From: JANLTP01 sp031363055 | GTDB taxonomy: Bacteria > Pseudomonadota > Gammaproteobacteria > Burkholderiales > Burkholderiaceae_E | Reading direction: 5' to 3' | Assembly (NCBI GenBank): GCA_031363055.1 | Contig: JANLTP010000043.1 | Span: 1 to 11,924, forward strand | Length of the DNA stretch: 11,924 nucleotides | Part shown: one piece after another, positions 6,302-11,924 of the stretch | Position numbering within the stretch: the first letter of the stretch is position 1 | How the letters are laid out: each line of letters begins with the position of its first letter | Notes under the pieces: generated by a model | The model's input: the letters and a program-made list of their open reading frames with translations, nothing else | Told to the model about the DNA's origin: nothing | Database searches by the model: none | Translations under genes and position numbers: made by a program

Positions 6302-7609
6302 CTACCTCACACCGATTGTGCGGACTTCGCGCCGAGTTGCGCCGGTGAACAATTGCCGAGGCCGACCAATCTTCTGATCCGGCTCGGAAATCATCTCGTT
6401 CCATTGCGCGATCCAACCGACGGTACGAGCCAGCGCGAAAATGCAGGTGAACATGTCCACCGGAATACCCAGCGCCTTTTGAACGATGCCGGAATAAAAA
6501 TCGACGTTCGGATAGAGCTTGCGCGACACGAAGTATTCGTCTTCAAGCGCCACTTTCTCAAGCGCCATCGCCAACGAAAACATCGGGTCATTGTGCAGGC
6601 CCAATTCGTTCAGCACTTCATGGCAGGTTTCACGCATGAGCTTGGCGCGCGGGTCGTAATTCTTGTAGACCCGATGCCCGAAGCCCATCAACTTCACGTT
6701 CGAATTCTTGTCCTTTACTTTGGCAACAAACTCGCCGAGCTTGGCAACACCACCCTGCTTTTGGATGTCACCGAGCATGATGAGGCAAGCCTCATTGGCG
6801 CCGCCATGCGCCGGCCCCCAGAGCGTCGCAATGCCGGCCGCGATACAGGCAAACGGGTTAGCGCCTGAAGAGCCTGCCAGCCGTACCGTTGAGGTCGAGG
6901 CATTCTGTTCGTGGTCGGCATGCAGGATCAGAATTCGGTCGAGCGCGCGAACCAGCACCTCATTCGGCTTGTATTCCTCGCAGGGTGTACCGAACATCAT
7001 GCGCATGAAATTTTCCGAGTAGGATAAATTGTTTTGCGGATAAATGAACGGCTGGCCCGACGAATATTTGTAAGCCATCGCCACCAGCGTCGGCATCTTG
7101 GCAATCAGGCGGATGGCCGAGATAAACCGATGCTCCGGATTCTGAATGTCCAGCGAGTCATGATAGAACGCCGACAGCGCGCCGACACAGCCCACCAGAA
7201 TGGCCATCGGATGGGCATCGCGACGAAATCCCTGGAAGAACCGCGTCATCTGCTCATGCACCATGGTGTGATGCGTGACGCGATACTCGAAATCTTTCTT
7301 CTGCGAAAAGTTCGGCAGGTCGCCATTGAGCAACAGATAACAGGTCTCGAGAAAATCGCAGCGCTCGGCGATCTGCTCGATGGGGTAGCCGCGATACAAC
7401 AACTCACCCTTGTCGCCGTCGATGTAGGTAATGGTCGACTCGCAGGATGCCGTCGACAGAAAACCCGGATCAAAGGTGAACTTGCCCGTCTGACCGTACA
7501 TCTTGCGAATATCAACCACATCGGGACCGAGCGTTCCCTTGTACACGGGGAACTCGGCTGACGGCGTACCGTCCGAAAAAGTGATGGTAGCTTTGCTCGA
7601 CGGGGTCAT
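6302..7609 (-). CDS. gltA: Citrate synthase, type II (hexameric, NADH-sensitive class)
   Basis: This 435-residue enzyme condenses oxaloacetate with acetyl-CoA to citrate, the entry step of the TCA cycle. The catalytic triad is visible as H268 (WGPAHGGANEA), H312 (MGFGHRVYKNYDPR) and D370 (NVDFYSGI), equivalent to E. coli H264, H305 and D362. The family block GIPVDMFTCIFALARTVGW is at about 381-399, and the C-terminus ends with QKIGRPRQLFTG and a short tail. Residues R167, K171 and C210 appear to correspond to R163, K167 and C206 of the E. coli NADH allosteric site, so feedback inhibition by NADH is likely (alignment by eye). Start ATG at 7609-7607 has GAGGA 8 nt upstream. It lies 39 bp after sdhE, so it is probably the last gene of the sdh transcript, and it is followed by a terminator. 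Confidence 0.97.
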   Translation of the reverse strand: MTPSSKATITFSDGTPSAEFPVYKGTLGPDVVDIRKMYGQTGKFTFDPGFLSTASCESTITYIDGDKGELLYRGYPIEQIAERCDFLETCYLLLNGDLPNFSQKKDFEYRVTHHTMVHEQMTRFFQGFRRDAHPMAILVGCVGALSAFYHDSLDIQNPEHRFISAIRLIAKMPTLVAMAYKYSSGQPFIYPQNNLSYSENFMRMMFGTPCEEYKPNEVLVRALDRILILHADHEQNASTSTVRLAGSSGANPFACIAAGIATLWGPAHGGANEACLIMLGDIQKQGGVAKLGEFVAKVKDKNSNVKLMGFGHRVYKNYDPRAKLMRETCHEVLNELGLHNDPMFSLAMALEKVALEDEYFVSRKLYPNVDFYSGIVQKALGIPVDMFTCIFALARTVGWIAQWNEMISEPDQKIGRPRQLFTGATRREVRTIGVR

Positions 7610-7648
7610 GGTGAAGTCCTCAAGGATGGCACTAACAAATAGCTTAAC

Positions 7649-7915
7649 TCAAAGTTGTCGCAACTGGCTCAGGACGGCGCGCGCTTCCGCTGTCGAATCG
7701 GCCTCGGACAATTCGCGGCGCGCCAGAATCAGATCGAGTAGATCGTTATCCGTCTCTTCCAACAACTCGTCAAGACCGGCTATCTGCTCGTCACTGAGGT
7801 GCGGGCTGTAAGCCTTGAAGAAGCGGCTCAAAACCAGGTCATTTTCAAGAAGACCGCGGCGCGAGCGCCACAGCAGTCGCCGATGTTGTGCCGGATCTCG
7901 CGGTTCGACGGTCAT
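7649..7915 (-). CDS. sdhE: FAD assembly factor SdhE (succinate dehydrogenase flavinylation)
   Basis: This 88-residue cytoplasmic protein belongs to the SdhE/YgfY (Sdh5) family, which promotes covalent attachment of FAD to SdhA. The family motif RGxxE is present as R20-G21-L22-L23-E24 in RRGLLENDLVL. The rest is the expected small helical bundle with an acidic helix (DELLEETDNDLLDLIL, about 49-64). Start ATG at 7915 has AGGGAG 5 nt upstream. The gene sits 44 bp after sdhB and 39 bp before gltA, a placement that fits its role in building complex II and suggests it is made from the sdh transcript. Family length is about 80-100 residues, so it looks complete. Confidence 0.93.
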   Translation of the reverse strand: MTVEPRDPAQHRRLLWRSRRGLLENDLVLSRFFKAYSPHLSDEQIAGLDELLEETDNDLLDLILARRELSEADSTAEARAVLSQLRQL

Positions 7916-7959
7916 TCAAACTCCCTGAAACGAGACGTGAAAATCTCCCGGACCCGCCC

Positions 7960-8721
7960 CTAAACGGTGCGCCGGACCATCAGTTCCTTGATCTTGCCAA
8001 TCGCATGCGTCGGATTCAAGCCTTTGGGGCAGACATCGACACAGTTCATGATGGTGTGACAACGGAACAGTCGATACGGATCTTCGAGATTGTCGAGCCG
8101 CTCACTGGTGGCCTGATCGCGACTGTCGGCGATGAAGCGATACGCTTGCAACAGGCCTGCCGGGCCAACAAACTTGTCCGGATTCCACCAGAACGACGGA
8201 CAGGCAGTCGAGCAACAGGCGCACAAAATGCACTCATAAAGCCCGTTCAGTTCATCGCGCTCTTCGGGCGACTGCAAGCGCTCTTTTTCCGGCGGCGGGC
8301 TATCGTTGATCAAAAACGGCTTGATGGAGTTGTACTGCTTGAAGAATTGCGTCATGTCGACGATCAGATCGCGTACCACCGGCAAACCAGCCAGTGGTTT
8401 GAGCACAATCGGCTGCTTCAAATCTCGCAAATTGGTAACGCAGGCCAAGCCGTTCTTGCCATTGATGTTCATGGCATCCGACCCGCAGACACCCTCGCGG
8501 CAGGAGCGACGATAGGCGACCGAATCGTCGGTGGTCTGCTTGATGCGCATCAGCGCGTCCAGCAACATCTTGTCAGTCGCTTGCAGCTCCACCTCGAGCG
8601 ACTGCATGTACGGCTTGGCATCCTTGTCCGGGTCGTACCGATAAATCGAGAACTTGACCACCTGGGTCTGGGTGCCGGCTTTGACGGGCGCCAGCATCGG
8701 CGCTTCTAGGGTACTGCTCAT
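7960..8721 (-). CDS. sdhB: Succinate dehydrogenase iron-sulfur subunit
   Basis: This 253-residue subunit carries electrons from the SdhA flavin to quinone through three iron-sulfur clusters. The [2Fe-2S] ligands are C74, C79, D82 and C94 in the plant-ferredoxin-like motif (SCREGVCGSDAM...). The [4Fe-4S] ligands should be C164, C167, C170 and C231, and the [3Fe-4S] ligands C174, C221 and C227, with spacing identical to E. coli SdhB. ATG at 8721 is preferred, with GGAG about 11 nt upstream; a GTG at 8745 would add eight residues, and an ATG at 8697 would remove eight but lacks a ribosome-binding site. The N-terminus is slightly longer than in many relatives, so the start is the one uncertain point. 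The gene lies 39 bp after sdhA and acts at the inner face of the cytoplasmic membrane. Confidence 0.95.
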   Translation of the reverse strand: MSSTLEAPMLAPVKAGTQTQVVKFSIYRYDPDKDAKPYMQSLEVELQATDKMLLDALMRIKQTTDDSVAYRRSCREGVCGSDAMNINGKNGLACVTNLRDLKQPIVLKPLAGLPVVRDLIVDMTQFFKQYNSIKPFLINDSPPPEKERLQSPEERDELNGLYECILCACCSTACPSFWWNPDKFVGPAGLLQAYRFIADSRDQATSERLDNLEDPYRLFRCHTIMNCVDVCPKGLNPTHAIGKIKELMVRRTV

Positions 8722-8760
8722 GGTCTTTTCTGCTCCAAACTTCACTGCACAAACTGACTA

Positions 8761-10551
8761 TTAGAACGTTCTGGCCTTGGGTTTGAAGGACTCGACCGTC
8801 AAGGGCTTCAAATTGACCGGCTTGTAGTCGAGGCGATTGCCCTCGGAGTACCACAGGGAATGCTTCATCCAGGTTTCGTCGTTGCGATCCGGGAAATCGC
8901 GATGCGCGTGAGCGCCCCGACTTTCCTTGCGGGCCTCGGCCGAGACAATCGTGGCATTGGCGGTCTCCACCAGATTGGCGAGCTCGAGTGCTTCAATACG
9001 CGCGGTATTGAACACCTTGGATTTGTCCTTGATATGAATATGGCGGCTGCGGGCGTCCAGTTCGGCGATCTTTCTGACCCCTTCTGCAAGCATCTCGCCG
9101 GTGCGATAAACCCCACAGTGCGTCTGCATGGCGCGGCGAATTTCGCCGGCAACATCTTGTGTGTTCTCACCCGAACTCGAGCTGTCGAGCCGGTCCACTT
9201 GCGCCAGGCTGCGATCGCCAGCATCGGCCGGCAGATTCTGGTGCGATCCCTGATTCAGCCGCGCGTTGACAATGTGATTACCGGCCGCGCGCCCGAACAC
9301 CAACAGATCGAGCAGCGAGTTGGTACCCAGTCGATTGGCGCCATGCACCGATACGCACGCACATTCACCGATGGCATACAGACCATTGATGATCGCATTC
9401 GGGTTACCCGCTTTCGGCGCCACCACCTGACCGTGAACGTTGGTCGGAATCCCGCCCATCTGGTAATGGATGGTCGGCACCACCGGTATCGGGTCCTTGA
9501 TCGGATCGACGTTGGCAAATTTGATCGCGATTTCACGAATCGACGGTAGCCGTTTCATGATGGTCTCGGCCCCGAGGTGATCGAGCTTGAGCAGGACATA
9601 GTCGCCATCGGGTCCGGCGCCACGACCCTCCTTGATTTCCTGGTCCATGCAGCGCGAAATGAAATCGCGCGGCGCCAGATCTTTCAGCGTCGGCGCGTAA
9701 CGCTCCATGAAGCGTTCGCCATCCTTGTTGAGCAATATGCCGCCCTCGCCGCGCACGCCTTCGGTCACGAGCACACCAGCACCGGCCACGCCGGTCGGGT
9801 GGAATTGCCAAAACTCCATGTCTTCCAGCGGTATTCCGGCTCGCGCTGCCATACCCATGCCGTCGCCGGTATTGATGAAAGCATTGGTAGAGGCGGCCCA
9901 GATCCGACCCGCGCCACCCGTAGCCAGCACCGCCACTTTCGACTCGAGAATCACGATCTCGCCGGTTTCCATCTCGAGTGCAACCACGCCAATCACGTCG
10001 CCTTCGGCGTTGCGAATCAGATCGAGCGCCAGCCATTCAACGAAGAACTGGGTGCGTGCCTGGACGTTGCGCTGATACAGCGTGTGCAACAGTGCGTGCC
10101 CGGTGCGATCGGCGGCCGCACAGGCGCGCTGTACCGGCTTCTCGCCAAAATTGGCGGTATGGCCACCGAACGGCCGCTGATAAATCGTGCCATCTGGATT
10201 GCGGTCGAACGGCATACCGAAATGCTCGAGTTCGTAGACAACCTTGGGCGCTTCGCGACACATGAATTCAATCGCGTCCTGGTCGCCCAGATAGTCCGAT
10301 CCCTTGACGGTATCGAACATGTGCCAGAACCAGTTATCTTCGCTCATGTTACCCAGCGAAGCCCCGATACCGCCTTGCGCGGCGACCGTGTGCGAGCGCG
10401 TCGGGAACACTTTCGAGAGCACCGCGACGTTGTAGCCGGCTTGCGCGAGTTGCAGTGAGCAGCGCATTCCGGCGCCGCCAGCACCGACGATGACCGCGTC
10501 AAATTTTCGACGGGGCAGCCGGTTTGCGAGATGATTGAGGACATCGGCCAT
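8761..10551 (-). CDS. sdhA: Succinate dehydrogenase flavoprotein subunit
   Basis: This 596-residue catalytic subunit oxidises succinate to fumarate. The FAD-binding motif GAGGAG is at residues 23-28. H54, in RSHTVAAQGG, is the histidine expected to carry FAD covalently. Substrate and catalytic residues align with E. coli SdhA: H251 (FWQFHPTG), R295 (APRDFISR), H362 (IHYQMGGIPTN) and R407 (ANRLGTNS). The C-terminal domain ends with RLDYKPVNLKPLTVESFKPKARTF-like family sequence. The ATG at 10551 directly follows the sdhD stop (TGA then ATG, no gap), and GGAGA, 6 nt upstream, lies inside the end of sdhD, so translation is probably coupled. The enzyme docks on SdhB on the cytoplasmic side, and the sdhE gene downstream supplies its flavinylation factor. 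No missing residues were seen. Confidence 0.98.
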   Translation of the reverse strand: MADVLNHLANRLPRRKFDAVIVGAGGAGMRCSLQLAQAGYNVAVLSKVFPTRSHTVAAQGGIGASLGNMSEDNWFWHMFDTVKGSDYLGDQDAIEFMCREAPKVVYELEHFGMPFDRNPDGTIYQRPFGGHTANFGEKPVQRACAAADRTGHALLHTLYQRNVQARTQFFVEWLALDLIRNAEGDVIGVVALEMETGEIVILESKVAVLATGGAGRIWAASTNAFINTGDGMGMAARAGIPLEDMEFWQFHPTGVAGAGVLVTEGVRGEGGILLNKDGERFMERYAPTLKDLAPRDFISRCMDQEIKEGRGAGPDGDYVLLKLDHLGAETIMKRLPSIREIAIKFANVDPIKDPIPVVPTIHYQMGGIPTNVHGQVVAPKAGNPNAIINGLYAIGECACVSVHGANRLGTNSLLDLLVFGRAAGNHIVNARLNQGSHQNLPADAGDRSLAQVDRLDSSSSGENTQDVAGEIRRAMQTHCGVYRTGEMLAEGVRKIAELDARSRHIHIKDKSKVFNTARIEALELANLVETANATIVSAEARKESRGAHAHRDFPDRNDETWMKHSLWYSEGNRLDYKPVNLKPLTVESFKPKARTF

Positions 10552-10902
10552 TCAGACTCTCCAAAGTATGACAAGGGCCCAGGCGGCGTAGCTGATCAGT
10601 GCGAGAATCGTTAGCACCTGCAAGGTCAGACGAATCGCGGTCGGCTTGATGTAGTCCATGTAAATGTCGCGAACGCCGACCCAAGCATGATAGATAAGAG
10701 CGAGTACGGCCAGCAAAGTTGCAACCTTCATCCAGGATTCGGCAAAAAACCCGGCCCAGACGCCATACGACATCTCCTTGCGCGTCAGTACCAATGAGAT
10801 CAGCAGCACCGCGTAGACGGCCAGGATCACGCCGGTAATGCGTTGCGCGAGCCAGTCGCGCATGCCGTAATGCGCGCCAACAACAGTTCGACTCGTGGTC
10901 AT
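10552..10902 (-). CDS. sdhD: Succinate dehydrogenase membrane anchor subunit SdhD
   Basis: This 116-residue membrane protein is the second anchor of complex II. Three hydrophobic segments are visible at about residues 22-40, 58-78 and 92-113. H72, in LIYHAWVGVRD, matches the haem b ligand H71 of E. coli SdhD. Y84, in MDYIK, matches the quinone-site tyrosine Y83. Start ATG at 10902 follows the sdhC stop after a single base, with GGAG 9 nt upstream inside the sdhC coding end; the stop abuts sdhA. This arrangement indicates coupled translation of the anchor and flavoprotein subunits. Small anchor proteins are poorly conserved, but the His/Tyr pair and the gene order make the call firm. Confidence 0.95.
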   Translation of the reverse strand: MTTSRTVVGAHYGMRDWLAQRITGVILAVYAVLLISLVLTRKEMSYGVWAGFFAESWMKVATLLAVLALIYHAWVGVRDIYMDYIKPTAIRLTLQVLTILALISYAAWALVILWRV

Positions 10903-10903
10903 G

Positions 10904-11344
10904 TCAAAACACTCCGAATATTTTGAGGGCTGCCAAAAAAGTCAGCACTGCGCTGGCGCCAAACACGCCATAAGCGGATTTTTGGGCCTGCTCTTTCTGG
11001 ATACCCCAGTGCAAATCGAGCGCGAGAAATCGAATACCTGAGCAGAAGTGGTGTGCGAACGCCCAAGCCAGCGCCAACAACAGTAATTTGCCAAACCAGT
11101 GTCCGGTGATGGCGCGGTATTGCTCGAAACTGATTTCGGAGGTGATGCTCTGCTGGAAAAGATAGAGCACAAAGGGAATGCCGACCAGGAACATCAACAC
11201 ACCGCTGACCCGGTGCAGGATCGAGACAACACCGGCCGGTGGCAATCGGTGTGCCAGGATCTGGGCAATATTGTCGATATTTCTAAATTCGGGTCGGGAA
11301 CGGGGCCTGGTATTGACGGATGAAGCACCGCTGTTTTCGGACAT
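10904..11344 (-). CDS. sdhC: Succinate dehydrogenase cytochrome b556 subunit SdhC
   Basis: This 146-residue membrane subunit binds haem b and ubiquinone with SdhD. The SdhC signature SILHRVSG at 41-48 gives S41 and R45, equivalent to the quinone-site S27 and R31 of E. coli. H99, in AHHFCSGIRFLALD, lines up with the haem ligand H84. Three hydrophobic helices are at about 46-63, 84-106 and 126-145. The N-terminal tail (about 1-20, rich in Ser, Asn and Arg) is longer than in E. coli. ATG at 11344 is chosen because GAGG lies 8 nt upstream. A longer frame from TTG at 11371 would include that ribosome-binding site and a non-conserved extension. It is the first gene of the sdhCDABE-gltA unit. Confidence 0.95.
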   Translation of the reverse strand: MSENSGASSVNTRPRSRPEFRNIDNIAQILAHRLPPAGVVSILHRVSGVLMFLVGIPFVLYLFQQSITSEISFEQYRAITGHWFGKLLLLALAWAFAHHFCSGIRFLALDLHWGIQKEQAQKSAYGVFGASAVLTFLAALKIFGVF

Positions 11345-11495
11345 GAAGGAAACCTCGACCTCTGAAACCAATTGTTATTAAACGGAACGCTATCAAGCCA
11401 AAAGAAACTTAATTGTTTCAACCTGCTATTTTGACTGATTTTCCACGACCAACCAACTGCGGCCAGCTTTGCGCCGGAGTTTTGGCCTATTACCA
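11345..11495 (-). promoter_or_regulatory. sdhC upstream region with candidate operator repeats
   Basis: This 151-bp AT-rich gap between the regulator gene and sdhC should hold the sdh promoter. The plus strand shows two similar elements: GAAAC-C-AATTGTT at 11364-11376 and GAAAC-TT-AATTGTT at 11404-11417. The second extends to an inverted repeat, GAAAC-N6-GTTTC (11404-11419). A weak inverted repeat GGCCA/TGGCC (11461-11465 with 11483-11487) lies just after the regulator stop but has no T-run, so read-through from the regulator is possible. No -35/-10 pair near consensus with correct spacing was found. Confidence 0.45.
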
Positions 11496-11924
11496 CTAAC
11501 TCAACTCGTTGAAGTAGTGGCAAACGTTGGTCAGGTAGTAACCGGCGCGCACTTCGACGGGCATGTCCTGATAGGTAAACGACAGCCGCTCGACCAGCAA
11601 AATAGGCGAGGCGGGCTTTACGACCAGGATTCGCGCGACATCTGTTGGTGCCTCGACCGCCCGTACGGCTTCGGTCGCCCGGATCATTCGAGTGCCGAAA
11701 TCCGATTCAAACAGGCCATAGAGTGGTCCGTGATACGCACTGAGGCGCTCGGCACTTAATCCTTTGAAGCGCGCGCCCGGCAGCCAGATGTCCTCCAGTA
11801 CGGCGGGTTCCTGTTCAACCCGCAGCAGGCGTCGAACCATGACCACGGGTTCGCCGACCCTGATCTGTAACTGCCGGGCAATTTCGATCGGTGCGCGCAT
11901 TCGTTTGCATTCAAGTACCTCGCT
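11496..11924 (-). CDS. GntR/HutC-family transcriptional regulator, 3' part (UTRA domain)
   Basis: An open frame of 142 codons runs in from the high-coordinate edge and ends at TAG 11498-11496. The visible protein looks like the UTRA effector-binding domain of HutC-type GntR regulators: a conserved-style block with EPVVMVRRLLRVEQEPAVLEDIWLP, then ILLVERLSFTYQDMPVEVRAGYY, and the typical C-terminal aromatic residues. The N-terminal winged helix-turn-helix DNA-binding domain would lie beyond the window, so the methionine at 11900 is internal, not the start. The family binds small metabolites (sugar phosphates, amino-acid derivatives, acids) through UTRA; the ligand here cannot be told. Its position on the same strand, 151 bp before sdhC, makes it a candidate regulator of the sdh-gltA operon, which is inference from context. 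Confidence 0.85.
   Translation of the reverse strand, partial: SEVLECKRMRAPIEIARQLQIRVGEPVVMVRRLLRVEQEPAVLEDIWLPGARFKGLSAERLSAYHGPLYGLFESDFGTRMIRATEAVRAVEAPTDVARILVVKPASPILLVERLSFTYQDMPVEVRAGYYLTNVCHYFNELS

Noticed and set aside
8722..8745. GTG start for sdhB eight codons upstream
   Set aside because: No ribosome-binding site precedes it, and it would place the GGAG used by the ATG at 8721 inside the coding region. Kept as an alternative only.
7888..10458. Plus-strand open frames of 229-293 codons opposite sdhB and sdhA (7888-8709, 8860-9549, 9577-10458)
   Set aside because: All are mirror frames of conserved sdh genes, with no motifs, no ribosome-binding sites and no coherent order.
11461..11487. 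Inverted repeat GGCCA/TGGCC after the GntR regulator stop, considered as a terminator
   Set aside because: Only a 5-bp stem with a 17-nt loop and no T-run follows on the minus strand; too weak to call a terminator.

Overview
The window is core central metabolism from a Gram-negative bacterium, most likely a betaproteobacterium of the order Burkholderiales, possibly Bordetella/Alcaligenaceae-like. This is inferred by eye from protein signatures (the E1o N-terminus with NSYLFGGNAPYV, SdhE with RRGLLEND, SdhC with RPEFRNI then SILHRVSG), moderately high GC and gene order. No database search was possible, so the genus is left open. Every convincing gene lies on the minus strand, and the window holds almost nothing but tightly packed housekeeping genes.

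In the direction of transcription (high to low coordinates) the layout is as follows. The 3' part of a GntR/HutC-family regulator (effector-binding UTRA domain only) runs in from the window edge. A 151-bp AT-rich gap holds candidate regulatory repeats. Then come sdhC, sdhD, sdhA and sdhB (succinate dehydrogenase, complex II), sdhE (FAD assembly factor for SdhA) and gltA (type II citrate synthase). A strong Rho-independent terminator lies about 110 bp after gltA. A second unit follows: sucA (odhA), sucB (odhB) and lpdA (odhL), the three parts of the 2-oxoglutarate dehydrogenase complex. The unit ends with the 5' third of zapE, an AFG1-like ATPase whose TTG start overlaps the lpdA stop.

The genes cover three TCA-cycle steps: citrate synthesis, 2-oxoglutarate to succinyl-CoA, and succinate to fumarate coupled to quinone reduction. 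Tight spacing (0-1 nt at sdhC/sdhD/sdhA; 39-44 nt around sdhB, sdhE and gltA; 10 nt at sucB/lpdA; 4-nt overlap at lpdA/zapE) supports two operons separated by the terminator. All catalytic, cofactor and metal-binding residues I could check are present, and I saw no frameshift, insertion sequence, tRNA, CRISPR array or prophage sequence.

I found no previously undescribed biological system. The points worth a second look are small: a terminated gltA 3' UTR with an extended -10-like motif just upstream (possible small RNA or attenuated sucA leader), inverted repeats in the sucA leader, paired GAAAC/AATTGTT elements upstream of sdhC, 12-bp repeats that build both SucB linkers, and an A9 tract just before sucB.
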